Notes: generated by a model from the sequence alone, not told the origin. Positions 32,136 to 40,526 are shown, counted from the first letter of the stretch. The stretch is 64,000 nt of DNA from Hymenobacter psoromatis (GCF_020012125.1 NZ_JAIFAG010000001.1:1984001-2048000); one strand, 5' to 3'. A program made the numbers and translations.

Positions 32136-33482
32136 ATGCGCATTGCTATTATCGGCGGGGGCCTTACGGGGCTCACGCTGGCTTACTATCTGCAAAAAGC
32201 CGGCGTGGCCTACGACCTGTTTGAGGCCAGCGAGCGGGCGGGTGGCAACCTGCACTCGCCCTACCCCCTTGCCGGCTACCAGCTCGAAGCCGGCCCCAAC
32301 TCCTTGCTGCTCAGCCCCGAGCTTGAAGAACTACTGACCGAGCTGGGCCTGGCCGACCAGATTCAGGAAGCGGCCCCGGTGAGCCAGCACCGCTACGTGC
32401 TGCGCGGGGGCCAGTACCGGGCGCTGCCGGCTTCGCCGCCGGCGCTGCTGGCCAGCTCTTTTTTTAGCTGGAAAACCAAGCTGCGGCTACTGGGCGAGTT
32501 GCTGCGCCGCCCTACCCCCCCCGTGCCGGGCGAAACGGTGGCCGCGTTTTTTGCGCGTCACTTCGGGCCCGAAGTGGTGCAGTACGCCGTGAACCCGTTC
32601 GTGGCGGGTATTTACGCCGGCGACCCGACCGAGCTGCTGCTTTCGCTCACGTTTCCGCAGCTGGCGGCCCTGGAGGCGCGGCACGGCTCGCTGCTGCGCG
32701 GCTTGGCCAAAGGCCCCAAAGCCACCCGCCGCCGCACCATTACGCTGCGCGGCGGTGTGCAAACGCTGACCGATGCGCTGGCCGCCCGGCTCAGCAGCTA
32801 CCATTCAGGCGCGGCTGTCAGCGCGATTAAGCAACTGGCAATCAACAAGTATCAAGTAGCAAGTAGCAAGCAACCAACAGCGAGCAACACTACTTACACC
32901 AACATCGCCCTGGCGCTGCCCGCCTACGCGGCGGCCGAGCTGCTGCGGCCGCTGCACCCGGCGGCGGCGGCGGCGCTGGCGGCCGTGCCCTACCCCCCCC
33001 TGACGCTCGTGTACTCGGCCTACGACCGGGCGGCCGTGGGGCACCCGCTGGCGGGCTTCGGGGCGCTGAATCCGCGGGTGGAGGGCACGTATTCGGCGGG
33101 CTCCATCTGGACCAGCTCGCTATTCCCGGACCGGGTGCCGGCCGGGCAGGTGCTGTTTACCAGCTTTGTGGGAGGTAGCCAGTTTGCGCGGCAGGCCCAA
33201 GAGCCGGAAGCCGCGCAGCTGGCGGCCGTGGATGCGGAGCTGCGCCGCCTCTACGCTATTAGCGAAGCGCCGCGCTGGCAGGGGCGCTACTACTGGGCGC
33301 GCAGCATTCCGCAGTTTGGCGCGCACCTGGCGGCGGCGCGGGCGGCCGTGGCCCCGCTGGCGGCGCAGGGCATCGTGGCGGTGGCCAACTGGCAGGCCGG
33401 CGTGAGCGTGCCCGACTGCGTGAAGTACGCCCGGCAGGTAGCGGAAAAAATGGGGAACGAGGAGGGAAGAAGTAGCTGTTGA
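32136..33482 (+). CDS. hemG: Protoporphyrinogen oxidase (HemG/HemY type)
   Basis: This flavoprotein oxidises protoporphyrinogen IX to protoporphyrin IX in heme synthesis. The start at 32136 begins the FAD-binding MRIAIIGGGLTGLTLAYYLQ; the frame is open upstream without homology. The 448 residues include ERAGGNLHSPYPLAGYQLEA and GPNSLLLSPELEELLTELGL, both diagnostic of the PPO family. The end contains the FAD-site motif GIVAVANWQAGVSVPDCV. Between residues about 225 and 258 a low-complexity stretch (IKQLAINKYQVASSKQPTAS) rich in Ser, Gln and Lys replaces the normal loop and has AT-rich, repetitive DNA. The remaining sequence is typical. Confidence 0.93.
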   Translation: MRIAIIGGGLTGLTLAYYLQKAGVAYDLFEASERAGGNLHSPYPLAGYQLEAGPNSLLLSPELEELLTELGLADQIQEAAPVSQHRYVLRGGQYRALPASPPALLASSFFSWKTKLRLLGELLRRPTPPVPGETVAAFFARHFGPEVVQYAVNPFVAGIYAGDPTELLLSLTFPQLAALEARHGSLLRGLAKGPKATRRRTITLRGGVQTLTDALAARLSSYHSGAAVSAIKQLAINKYQVASSKQPTASNTTYTNIALALPAYAAAELLRPLHPAAAAALAAVPYPPLTLVYSAYDRAAVGHPLAGFGALNPRVEGTYSAGSIWTSSLFPDRVPAGQVLFTSFVGGSQFARQAQEPEAAQLAAVDAELRRLYAISEAPRWQGRYYWARSIPQFGAHLAAARAAVAPLAAQGIVAVANWQAGVSVPDCVKYARQVAEKMGNEEGRSSC

Positions 33483-33543
33483 AATAAAATTCCTCCTTTC
33501 TCCTTTCAACTTGTCAGTTACGCAACCCAATCCTTACCCGCGT

Positions 33544-33551
33544 TATCTTTG
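33544..33551 (+). promoter_or_regulatory. Promoter -7 element of the glycosyltransferase gene
   Basis: TATCTTTG is a perfect TAnnTTTG match that ends six bases before the ATG at 33558. The mRNA would be leaderless or have only one or two leader bases. Confidence 0.5.
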
Positions 33552-33557
33552 TGAGCG

Positions 33558-34340
33558 ATGAGTAAAGTGGCTGCCGGCTTAGTTTTAATACCGACGTACA
33601 ACGAGCGGGATAACGTGGAGCTTGTTATTCGGGCAGTACTGGGACTGCCGAAAGAGTTTCACGTCCTGATAATTGACGACGGCTCGCCCGACGGCACGGG
33701 CGCGGTTGTGCGCGGGCTATTGCCAGCGTTTGGGGGCCGGCTCTTTCTGGAGGAGCGGGCTGGTAAGCAGGGCCTGGGCACGGCCTATATTTTTGGCTTT
33801 CGCTGGGCGCTGGCGCGAGGCTACGATTTTGTGTTTGAGATGGATGCCGACTTTTCGCACAACCCCCAGGACCTGCTGCGCCTCTACGACACCTGCGCCG
33901 TGCAGGGCTACGACCTGGCCATCGGCTCGCGCTACAGCGACGGCGTAAACGTGGTGAACTGGCCCATGAGCCGGGTGCTAATGTCGTATTTCGCCTCCAA
34001 ATACGTGCGCTTCGTGACCGGAATGCCCATTCACGATGCCACGGCGGGCTTCAAGTGCTACTCGGCGCGGGTGCTGCGGGCCATCGACCTGAGCCGGATT
34101 CACTTCGTGGGCTACGCTTTCCAGATTGAGATGAAGTGGCTGGCCTACTGCCTGGGTTTCCGGCTGAAGGAAGTGCCGATTATCTTCACCGACCGCACGC
34201 GGGGGCAGTCCAAGATGTCGAAAGGCATCTTCCGGGAGGCGTTGGTAGGGGTAGTGCAAATGAAGCTCAGCAGCTGGGTGCACCCGCCGCGCCGCACCGA
34301 TACCGCACCGCAGGGCCAACCAAGCGTGAGCCTAGGATAA
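33558..34340 (+). CDS. Polyprenol monophosphomannose synthase-like glycosyltransferase
   Basis: This 260-residue family 2 glycosyltransferase resembles dolichol-phosphate mannose synthases, which load mannose (or another sugar) onto a lipid carrier. The N-terminal GT-A domain has IPTYNERDNVELVIRAVLGL, DDGSPDGTG and the metal-binding EMDADFSHNP (DAD motif). Conserved IGSRYSDGVNVVNWP and a C-terminal FTDRTRGQSKMSKGI complete the pattern. No membrane helices are seen, as in soluble Dpm1-type enzymes. The last codons run into the left arm of a palindrome. Confidence 0.94.
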   Translation: MSKVAAGLVLIPTYNERDNVELVIRAVLGLPKEFHVLIIDDGSPDGTGAVVRGLLPAFGGRLFLEERAGKQGLGTAYIFGFRWALARGYDFVFEMDADFSHNPQDLLRLYDTCAVQGYDLAIGSRYSDGVNVVNWPMSRVLMSYFASKYVRFVTGMPIHDATAGFKCYSARVLRAIDLSRIHFVGYAFQIEMKWLAYCLGFRLKEVPIIFTDRTRGQSKMSKGIFREALVGVVQMKLSSWVHPPRRTDTAPQGQPSVSLG

Positions 34341-34447
34341 GCTTTCGCTGGCCGGTTGCCCGTCGAAGAGGCTAAAACGGCCAGCCGAACCCTACCTCCC
34401 ATTCCACTCCCCGGCCAGCGAAAGCTTACCCTAGGCTGGCATTTTTG
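34330..34447. terminator. Large palindrome after the glycosyltransferase gene
   Basis: The arm at 34330-34355 (core TAAGCTTTCGCTGGCCGG) pairs with 34411-34438 (core CCGGCCAGCGAAAGCTTA), with CCTAGG on both outer ends. The glycosyltransferase stop TAA (34338-34340) lies in the left arm. ATTTTTGC follows on the right, as in a plus-strand terminator. Confidence 0.8.
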
Positions 34448-34474
34448 CGTACTGAGAAAGCACAACGCTACCGG

Positions 34475-35416
34475 ATGCAAGCCACTCCCCTTTTCTGGAT
34501 TCTATTTAACCTGTTGATAATCGGGCTCTTGTTGCTCGATTTATTGGTATTTAATCGCCGGGCACACGCCGTGGGCATGCGCGAGGCACTGGGCTGGAGC
34601 GCTTTTTGGATAGCGCTCTCGCTGAGCTTTAATTTTCTGGTATACCGCATGATGGGCCACGCGGCCGGCCTGCAATGGCTGACGGGCTACCTCATCGAAA
34701 AGGCGCTGAGCGTGGACAACCTGTTCGTGTTCCTACTCCTTTTCACCTACTTTAAGGTGCCGGCCGAGTACCAGCACCGCATCCTGTTCTGGGGCGTGCT
34801 GGGGGCGCTGGTGCTGCGGGGCGTGTTCATCGTGGCCGGGGCGGCGCTGCTGGCCAAGTTTCACTTTCTACTCTATATTCTGGGCGCATTTTTGGTGTAT
34901 ACGGGGGCGCGCATGGCGCTCAGCGGCGACGGCGAGCCCGAAATTGACCCGAGCGGCAATATTGTCGTGCGGTTTTTGAGCCGGCACCTGCCCATTACGC
35001 GGCAGCTCGACGGGGGCCGGTTTTTTACCCGGCGCGAAGGCGTGCGCTTCGCTACCCCCTTGCTGGTGGTGCTAGTCATGATTGAGACGACTGACGTGGT
35101 TTTTGCCGCCGACTCGATTCCGGCCATCCTGGCCATCACCCGCGATACGTTTATCGTGTACACCTCCAACGTATTTGCGCTGCTGGGCCTGCGGGCGCTG
35201 TATTTCGCCCTGGCGCGCCTCATGGTGCTCTTTCACTACCTGCACTACGGGTTGGCGCTCATTCTAATTTTTATCGGCGGTAAATTGTTGACAGAAAGTT
35301 TTTTACGCGAACACTTCAACTTTGAGCTATCCGTGCCGGTTTCCCTGGGCGTGGTGGGCGCGCTGCTGCTGGGCGCGGTAGTCGCCTCGCTGCTACGGCC
35401 GAAAAATAATGCATAA
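34475..35416 (+). CDS. TerC family membrane protein
   Basis: The start at 34475 (MQATPLFWILFNLLIIGLLL) begins directly with the first helix. The 313-residue protein has about eight or nine transmembrane helices and belongs to the TerC/Alx family of manganese-exporting or metal-handling membrane proteins. Family motifs are EKALSVDNLFVFLLLF, YTGARMALSG and VMIETTDVVFAADSIPAILA, with the acidic residues thought to bind metal. A cytoplasmic loop carries IDPSGNIVVRFLSRHLPITR. It is likely involved in manganese or pH homeostasis. Confidence 0.93.
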   Translation: MQATPLFWILFNLLIIGLLLLDLLVFNRRAHAVGMREALGWSAFWIALSLSFNFLVYRMMGHAAGLQWLTGYLIEKALSVDNLFVFLLLFTYFKVPAEYQHRILFWGVLGALVLRGVFIVAGAALLAKFHFLLYILGAFLVYTGARMALSGDGEPEIDPSGNIVVRFLSRHLPITRQLDGGRFFTRREGVRFATPLLVVLVMIETTDVVFAADSIPAILAITRDTFIVYTSNVFALLGLRALYFALARLMVLFHYLHYGLALILIFIGGKLLTESFLREHFNFELSVPVSLGVVGALLLGAVVASLLRPKNNA

Positions 35417-35422
35417 CGGGTA

Positions 35423-35455
35423 GTGAGTAGTGCTTAATTAGCAGTCACTACTCAC
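35423..35455. terminator. Small hairpin between terC and the egtD-like gene
   Basis: GTGAGTAGTG (35423-35432) pairs with CACTACTCAC (35446-35455). No strong T-run follows, so it may be a weak terminator or a remnant of a longer palindrome. Confidence 0.5.
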
Positions 35456-35480
35456 CAATTACTAAACACTAATCACTCCT

Positions 35481-36437
35481 TTGAATCACCTTGCCGAACA
35501 CTTGGCCGCGGGCTTTGCCCAGGTGCCGAAAACGCTTTCTTCCAAGTATTTCTACGATGCAGCGGGCAGTCGGCTTTTCCAGCAGATAATGGGGCTGCCG
35601 GAGTACTACCCCACCCGCACAGAGCTGGCTATTTTTCGGGCGCAGGGCGCGGCTATTGGGCGGGCGCTGGCGGCAGGTGCGGCGGCCGGGCAGCCACTGG
35701 ACGTGGTAGAGCTGGGCGCGGGCGATGGCCTAAAAACCAAGCTATTGCTACGCGAATTACTGGGCCAAACCCTATCCATCATTTACGTACCAGTGGATAT
35801 TTCGGCCTCGGCTTTAGAGGAGCTGGTGGCCTCGCTACGGCAGGAGCTGCCGGCCCTGCCCACCGCGCCGCTGGCCGCCGAGTACGGGGCCGCGCTCACG
35901 GCCCTGGCCGAGCGGCCCGAAGCTAAGGCGGTGCTCTTTCTGGGCTCGAACATCGGCAACTTCGCGCCGGCCGAGCAGGCGGAGTTTCTGCGGGCGCTGG
36001 CCCGGCCGCTCACGCCCGCCGACCGCCTGCTGGTGGGCTTCGACCTGCGCAAGGACCCACGCCGCATCCGGGCAGCCTACGACGATGCGCAAGGCGTCAC
36101 GGCCGAGTTTAATTTTAACCTGCTGCGCCGACTCAATGCCGAGGCCGGAGCCAACTTTGACCTGGCACAGTGGCAGCACTTTCCCGATTACGACCCCAGC
36201 ACCGGGGCTATGCGCTCGTGGCTGGTGAGCCGCCGCGCCCAGACCGTGCAGGTAGCCGCGCTGGCCGGCCAAACCTTCGAAATAGCCGCCTGGGAGGCCA
36301 TTCAGACCGAAAGCTCTTATAAATTTACCCTCCCCCAGATAACTGAATTGGCCGCTACGGCGGGCCTGCGGGTGGTCGAGGTTTTCCAGGACGAGGCCGG
36401 CGACTTTGCCGATGTGGTGCTGGCGGTGGAGGGGTAG
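35481..36437 (+). CDS. egtD: EgtD-like L-histidine N-alpha-methyltransferase
   Basis: The 318-residue protein matches the DUF2260/EgtD family that trimethylates histidine to hercynine for ergothioneine synthesis. Markers are LSSKYFYDAAGSRLFQQIMG and LPEYYPTRTELAIF at the start, VVELGAGDGLKTKLLL (SAM site), YVPVDISASALEEL and FLGSNIGNF. The start codon must be TTG at 35481 (or another non-ATG), because the first in-frame ATG (35587) would remove conserved N-terminal sequence. No egtB or other ergothioneine gene lies next to it, so hercynine may be completed by genes elsewhere or the enzyme may act in another pathway. Confidence 0.88.
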   Translation: MNHLAEHLAAGFAQVPKTLSSKYFYDAAGSRLFQQIMGLPEYYPTRTELAIFRAQGAAIGRALAAGAAAGQPLDVVELGAGDGLKTKLLLRELLGQTLSIIYVPVDISASALEELVASLRQELPALPTAPLAAEYGAALTALAERPEAKAVLFLGSNIGNFAPAEQAEFLRALARPLTPADRLLVGFDLRKDPRRIRAAYDDAQGVTAEFNFNLLRRLNAEAGANFDLAQWQHFPDYDPSTGAMRSWLVSRRAQTVQVAALAGQTFEIAAWEAIQTESSYKFTLPQITELAATAGLRVVEVFQDEAGDFADVVLAVEG

Positions 36438-36469
36438 GGCCGTAATTTTGAGGCTGTTAAAATTCAGTA

Positions 36470-36589
36470 GTACGTCCTGCTCATCTGGCGTCCGCTTGTC
36501 GAAGCATCTCTACTGCGCAAGTAATCTCTGACGCTTGAGGTTAGTTACGCGGGCGAGATGCTTCCGCGTCAGCAGGACGCGCTTGTACT
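36470..36589. repeat. Palindromic repeat family A (copy 5, mosaic arms)
   Basis: The left arm (GTACGTCCTGCTCATCTGGC with GTCCGCTTGTCGAAGCATCTC) resembles copy 3, while the right arm (GAGATGCTTCCGCGTCAGCA with GGACGCGCTTGTAC) resembles copies 2 and 4. The two arms therefore pair only at their ends and near the loop. The loop GCGCAAGTAATCTCTGACGC with GTTAGTTACGCG follows the family pattern. Confidence 0.8.
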
Positions 36590-36619
36590 TGTATAAAGCT
36601 AGCAATCAGTAATTAACCT

Positions 36620-38026
36620 GTGAAATCCCACCTCCGCCCGACTATTCTTTTGGCCTACCCCGTGGTGCTGAGCCAGCTCGGCCACATTCTGGTGGGCGTG
36701 ACCGACTCGGTGCTGGTGGGGCATTTGGGCAAGCTGCCGCTCGATGCGGTGGGTATGGGCGTGAGCACTACTTCCTTGCTGCTGGTGCTGGGGCTGGGCA
36801 TTAGCATGGGGGCGGTGCCGCGGGTGGCGGCCGCCAATGGGCGCGGCGACGACGAGGCGCTGGGCCGCCTGCTGGTGGGCACGGTATGGGTTAACATGCT
36901 GGTAGGCACGCTGCTGGCCGCCCTGAGCCAGCTGCTGCCACTGGCCCTACCCCACCTGGGGCAATCGGCCGAAGTGGTGGCGCTGGCCACGCCCTGGGTG
37001 CGGTTGGTGGGCCTGTCGCTGCTGCCGCTGATGGTGTTTCAGGGCTTCCGGGAGTGGGCCGAGGGGCTGGGGCTCACCCGCCAGGCCATGCAACTCTCCA
37101 TCGCGGCCAACGTGCTGAACGCACTGCTGTGCTATGCGCTCATCTTCGGGCACTTTGGCGCGCCAAAGATGGGGCTGATGGGCTCGGCCTGGGCTACGCT
37201 CATCTCGCGCCTGGGCATGGCGCTGCTGATGGCGCAGTTCGTGCTGCGCAACCGCGAGCTTGGCCCCAAGCGCCCGGCCGTGGCGGCGGCCTGGCTGCGG
37301 CCTGGCCTGGCCGAGCTGCGTGGCCAGCTGGCGCTGGGCCTACCCATCGGCATGCAGATGATGCTGGAAGTGGGCGCGTTCAGCCTGTCATTTTTGATGA
37401 TTGGCTGGCTGGGCACTACGCCCCAGGCGGCGCACCAGATTGCGATTAATGTGGCTTCGGTGACGTACATGGCGGCCACGGGCATCGCGGCGGCAGCCAC
37501 CATTCGGGTGGGTAACCTGCGCGGCAGCGGCGACTTGGTGGGGGCGCGACAGGCCGGTTTTGCGGCCTACTGGCTGGCGTTTGGGTTTATGAGCGCGATG
37601 GGGCTGCTGCTGGTAGCGTTTCGCCATTTTATTCCACCATTTTATAATACCGACCCGGCCGTAGTGGCGCAAGCGGCCACGCTGCTGGCCATCGCGGCGG
37701 CGTTCCAGGTGTCGGATGGCCTGCAAGTAGTGGGCCTGGGCGCGCTGCGGGGCCTGGAAGACGTAAAAATCCCTTCGGTGGTGGCCCTGCTGGCTTATTG
37801 GGCGCTGGCCCTACCCCTGGGCTACGGCCTGGGCTTTGGGCTGAAGCTGGGCGCGCCGGGCGTGTGGCTGGGGCTGCTCACGGGCCTCACGGTGGTGGCG
37901 GGCGTGCTACTGCGCCGCTTTCGCCGCCTGAGCGCGCCGGGCAGCGCGGGCCCGGCCGCAGAAACCCCGGCCGAAGATTTCGCCCACGCCGAGGAGATGG
38001 CCATTCTGGGCCAGCCGGCCGGCTAA
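36620..38026 (+). CDS. MATE family efflux transporter
   Basis: The start codon is GTG at 36620. The 468-residue product has twelve transmembrane helices in two similar halves, as in MATE exporters driven by sodium or protons. Family sequence includes LAYPVVLSQLGHILVGVTDS in helix 1, VWVNMLVGTLLAALSQLLPL, and, in the second half, TPQAAHQIAINVASVTYMAA. The C-terminus is a short cytoplasmic tail rich in Ala and Glu. It most resembles the NorM branch. Substrates are not predictable. Confidence 0.94.
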   Translation: MKSHLRPTILLAYPVVLSQLGHILVGVTDSVLVGHLGKLPLDAVGMGVSTTSLLLVLGLGISMGAVPRVAAANGRGDDEALGRLLVGTVWVNMLVGTLLAALSQLLPLALPHLGQSAEVVALATPWVRLVGLSLLPLMVFQGFREWAEGLGLTRQAMQLSIAANVLNALLCYALIFGHFGAPKMGLMGSAWATLISRLGMALLMAQFVLRNRELGPKRPAVAAAWLRPGLAELRGQLALGLPIGMQMMLEVGAFSLSFLMIGWLGTTPQAAHQIAINVASVTYMAATGIAAAATIRVGNLRGSGDLVGARQAGFAAYWLAFGFMSAMGLLLVAFRHFIPPFYNTDPAVVAQAATLLAIAAAFQVSDGLQVVGLGALRGLEDVKIPSVVALLAYWALALPLGYGLGFGLKLGAPGVWLGLLTGLTVVAGVLLRRFRRLSAPGSAGPAAETPAEDFAHAEEMAILGQPAG

Positions 38027-38083
38027 GTGGCGGAACTTGCCGGGGCGAATGGGAATTAGATAGAAATAAGATTTACGGAAAAT

Positions 38084-38128
38084 CGTTTGTCATGACCGCG
38101 CTTCGCTCGTCATGACAAACGGGTTTTT
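38084..38128 (+). terminator. Rho-independent terminator after the MATE gene
   Basis: CGTTTGTCATGAC (38084-38096) pairs perfectly with GTCATGACAAACG (38109-38121) and is followed by GGTTTTT. The loop is CGCGCTTCGCTC. Confidence 0.85.
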
Positions 38129-38157
38129 AATTATTTCTACCCCCATTAATTATTCCG

Positions 38158-38724
38158 ATGCGCTTTCTTTCGGCAATTATTTTAGTAGTAAGCTTATTAT
38201 CCATTAAAACAGCGTTCGCGCAGGCTGCCGTGCCGCTGCCGGCGGGGTCCATTCGCTGGTCGGCTGGCCGGCCACTGCGGGTGACCGACTTTCAGGGCCG
38301 GCCCCGGCCCGGCCAAACGCACGCCGCCCTCACTTCGGCCAATATCAACACCGGGGCCATTTGCCGCGATAATATTTTCGTGGGCACTGCGCAGGCAAGC
38401 TTTACCCCGACTGCCTCCTGGGTGCGCGACCCGGCCCGCCTGACACCCGCGCTGCTGCGCCACGAGCAGCTGCACTTCGACATCGCGGAAGTGTACGCGC
38501 GCCGCCTGCGCCAGCAGCTGGCCGCCCTGCGCCTGCCCTGCAACCAGCTCGGCGACCGCTTCAACCGCCTCAGCCAGGCGGCCTACGCGGCCTGGCAGAA
38601 GGCAGAGGACGACTACGACCTCGACACCAACCACGGCCTGCAGCACGAGCGCCAGGCGCAGTGGGAAGCCCAGGTGCACCAGCAGCTGCTGGACCTGGCC
38701 GACTTTGCCGAAGAAGACGCCTGA
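38158..38724 (+). CDS. Secreted DUF922-like putative metalloprotease
   Basis: The 188-residue protein has a signal peptide (residues 1-22, ending AFA before QAAV). The central part contains LLRHEQLHFDIAEVYARRL, an HExxHF-like motif that is characteristic of the DUF922 family of predicted zinc-dependent proteins. The N-terminal strand region (IRWSAGRPLRVTDFQGRP) also fits. The third metal ligand could be one of the downstream acidic residues. The C-terminal part is helical and charged. It is probably periplasmic, and the activity is an inference from the motif. Confidence 0.78.
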   Translation: MRFLSAIILVVSLLSIKTAFAQAAVPLPAGSIRWSAGRPLRVTDFQGRPRPGQTHAALTSANINTGAICRDNIFVGTAQASFTPTASWVRDPARLTPALLRHEQLHFDIAEVYARRLRQQLAALRLPCNQLGDRFNRLSQAAYAAWQKAEDDYDLDTNHGLQHERQAQWEAQVHQQLLDLADFAEEDA

Positions 38725-38756
38725 GTTACTTTTGGCCCTACCCCCTACCCCTGCTT

Positions 38757-39089
38757 ATGCTGACCTGGGACGAGTTTGCGCGCGTTGATATTCGGGTGGG
38801 CACCATCGTGGAGGCGCGCGAATTTGCGCGGGCCCACCGCCCGGCTTACCAGCTGGTACTGGATTTTGGGCCCGAAATCGGTCTCAAAAAATCGAGTGCC
38901 CAGCTCACGCGCCACTACTCCCCGGCCACGCTGGCGGGGCGGCAGGTGCTGGCCGTGGTCAATTTTCCACCCAAGCAAATCGGCCCGTTTCGCTCCGAAG
39001 TGCTGGTGCTGGCCGCACCCGATGCCGCCGGCCACCCGGTGCTGCTGGCGGTGGCCGGCCCCGTGCCCAACGGCAGCCGGGTGCACTAG
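38757..39089 (+). CDS. csaA: CsaA-like tRNA-binding protein
   Basis: The start at 38757 gives 110 residues of an OB-fold tRNA-binding domain: FARVDIRVGTIVEAREFARA, YQLVLDFGPEIGLKKSSAQL, VLAVVNFPPKQIGPFRSEVL and a C-terminal PNGSRVH. CsaA is a secretion-related chaperone in some bacteria and binds tRNA in others. It is co-oriented with the DUF922-like gene, 32 bases after its stop, so co-transcription is likely. Confidence 0.93.
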   Translation: MLTWDEFARVDIRVGTIVEAREFARAHRPAYQLVLDFGPEIGLKKSSAQLTRHYSPATLAGRQVLAVVNFPPKQIGPFRSEVLVLAAPDAAGHPVLLAVAGPVPNGSRVH

Positions 39090-39092
39090 CAC

Positions 39093-40526
39093 TTAGCGAA
39101 GCACCAGCCGGGTAGTACGGATGCCCTCCGCACCGACCAGCCGCAATAGATATAGGCCGCGAGGTAAGTCACCCGTGGGTACTAAGTTGGTCGTACCGGT
39201 CAGCTGCTGCTGCCACACCGGGCGACCCACTTCATCCAGCAGGGCAGCCTCCAAGGGCTGGGCAGTAGGTGCGTGAATAGTTACGTGGTCGGTAGCCAGG
39301 GTTGGGTACACCTCAACGTCCGCCAGCAACTGGCTGGCTCGGCTGGCCGTAACGGTGCTGGAACGGTTCAGGTAAGTATGCACCGTGTTGTCACCCGCAC
39401 AGCCCACGATGATATCGGGGTATGAGTCGTTGTTGAGGTCGGCCACTTGCAAGACCGATGGATTGACTCCCGTGGCCAGCACCACAGGGGGAATCGTGGC
39501 GTAGCTAAGAGCAGAACCTGAGCCGTCATGCTGGTAAACGCGTAGCTTGTTATCCGCTGTTACGACCAGTAACTCGGGGTAGGAGTCGCGGTTAAGGTCG
39601 GCCAGCAGTACCCGCCGGGGCGAGGCGGGTAGAGTGTAGGAGTAGCCCCGATTGAAGACGAAGTTGGGCGCGGTGCGCAGCACGACTACCTCGTTACTGC
39701 CTGCGTAAGCAATGGCCAGGTCAGCCAGCATGTCATTATCAATATCCTGAGCGCTGGTGTGCACCGGCCCGCGGGCGCTGGAGCGGATGGAAGCCAGTTC
39801 CAGCTGGAAATTGGCGATAATGTGCACCGTATTATCGGTCGAGTCAGCCACTACTTCGTCCAGGAAGCCATTCAGGTCGAAGTCAGCCAGCGCCAGGTTC
39901 ATGGAGGCGTTGGCCGTCCGATTAAAATAGGCAGCCGAGTACTGGCGGTAAGTATGGGGAATGGGGATGTAGGTATCGTTGTAATAACTGTCGTAAGCCA
40001 TGTAGCTCCCGAAATAGGCCGGGTAGATGTAGACGAAATCGGGGGTACCGTCCTGGTCCACGTCGGCCTGCGTCAGCACGGGGCGCGGGCTAGGAACGCT
40101 CGCACCAAAGCCAGGGGTCAGTACCCGGCGTACGAGGTTGCCCGTGGTATCCTGGTCGTCGCGCAGCATCGTCCACTGGCTGCTGGGGCCGCTCAGAGCC
40201 ATCAGGTCGGCGCTGTAGACGTTGCGGTTCCGACCGAAGGAAACCAACCCGCTGGGTGATTGACCTACGTCGTAGGTGAATTTAGCTTTGGGGTAGGTGC
40301 CAGCGGCCGAGCGCATATAGAGGGCCACCTGGCCCAGGCTGCGCTCGCACACGGCGATGTCGCGGTGGCCATCGTGGTTGAAGTCGTTAGTGGCTAGGGC
40401 ACTCAGGCCAGCACCGGGTGGTAGCGTCACTACAGCATCTGCTTGTAAGCGAACAGCCGGGCCAGTTTGAGCGCTAGCAGTACTTAACCTAAGTAGTATC
40501 AATAGGTGCAGCACAAAAAATTTCAT
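39093..40526 (-). CDS. Secreted FG-GAP/VCBS repeat protein with T9SS sorting domain
   Basis: The start at 40526 gives a signal peptide (MKFFVLHLLILLRLSTASAQ). The 477-residue mature protein contains repeated FG-GAP/VCBS-type calcium-binding units with DxNxDGxxD-like signatures: NDFNHDGHRDIAV, DVDQDGTPDFVYI, DFDLNGFLDEVVA, DIDNDMLADLAIA, DLNRDSYPELLVV and DLNNDSYPDIIVG. They are expected to form a seven-bladed propeller. The C-terminal 80 residues (VEVYPTLATDHVTIHA ... GLYLLRLVGAEGIRTTRLVL) are a type A T9SS sorting domain, so the protein would be exported by the type IX system and anchored at the cell surface. Confidence 0.92.
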   Translation of the reverse strand: MKFFVLHLLILLRLSTASAQTGPAVRLQADAVVTLPPGAGLSALATNDFNHDGHRDIAVCERSLGQVALYMRSAAGTYPKAKFTYDVGQSPSGLVSFGRNRNVYSADLMALSGPSSQWTMLRDDQDTTGNLVRRVLTPGFGASVPSPRPVLTQADVDQDGTPDFVYIYPAYFGSYMAYDSYYNDTYIPIPHTYRQYSAAYFNRTANASMNLALADFDLNGFLDEVVADSTDNTVHIIANFQLELASIRSSARGPVHTSAQDIDNDMLADLAIAYAGSNEVVVLRTAPNFVFNRGYSYTLPASPRRVLLADLNRDSYPELLVVTADNKLRVYQHDGSGSALSYATIPPVVLATGVNPSVLQVADLNNDSYPDIIVGCAGDNTVHTYLNRSSTVTASRASQLLADVEVYPTLATDHVTIHAPTAQPLEAALLDEVGRPVWQQQLTGTTNLVPTGDLPRGLYLLRLVGAEGIRTTRLVLR

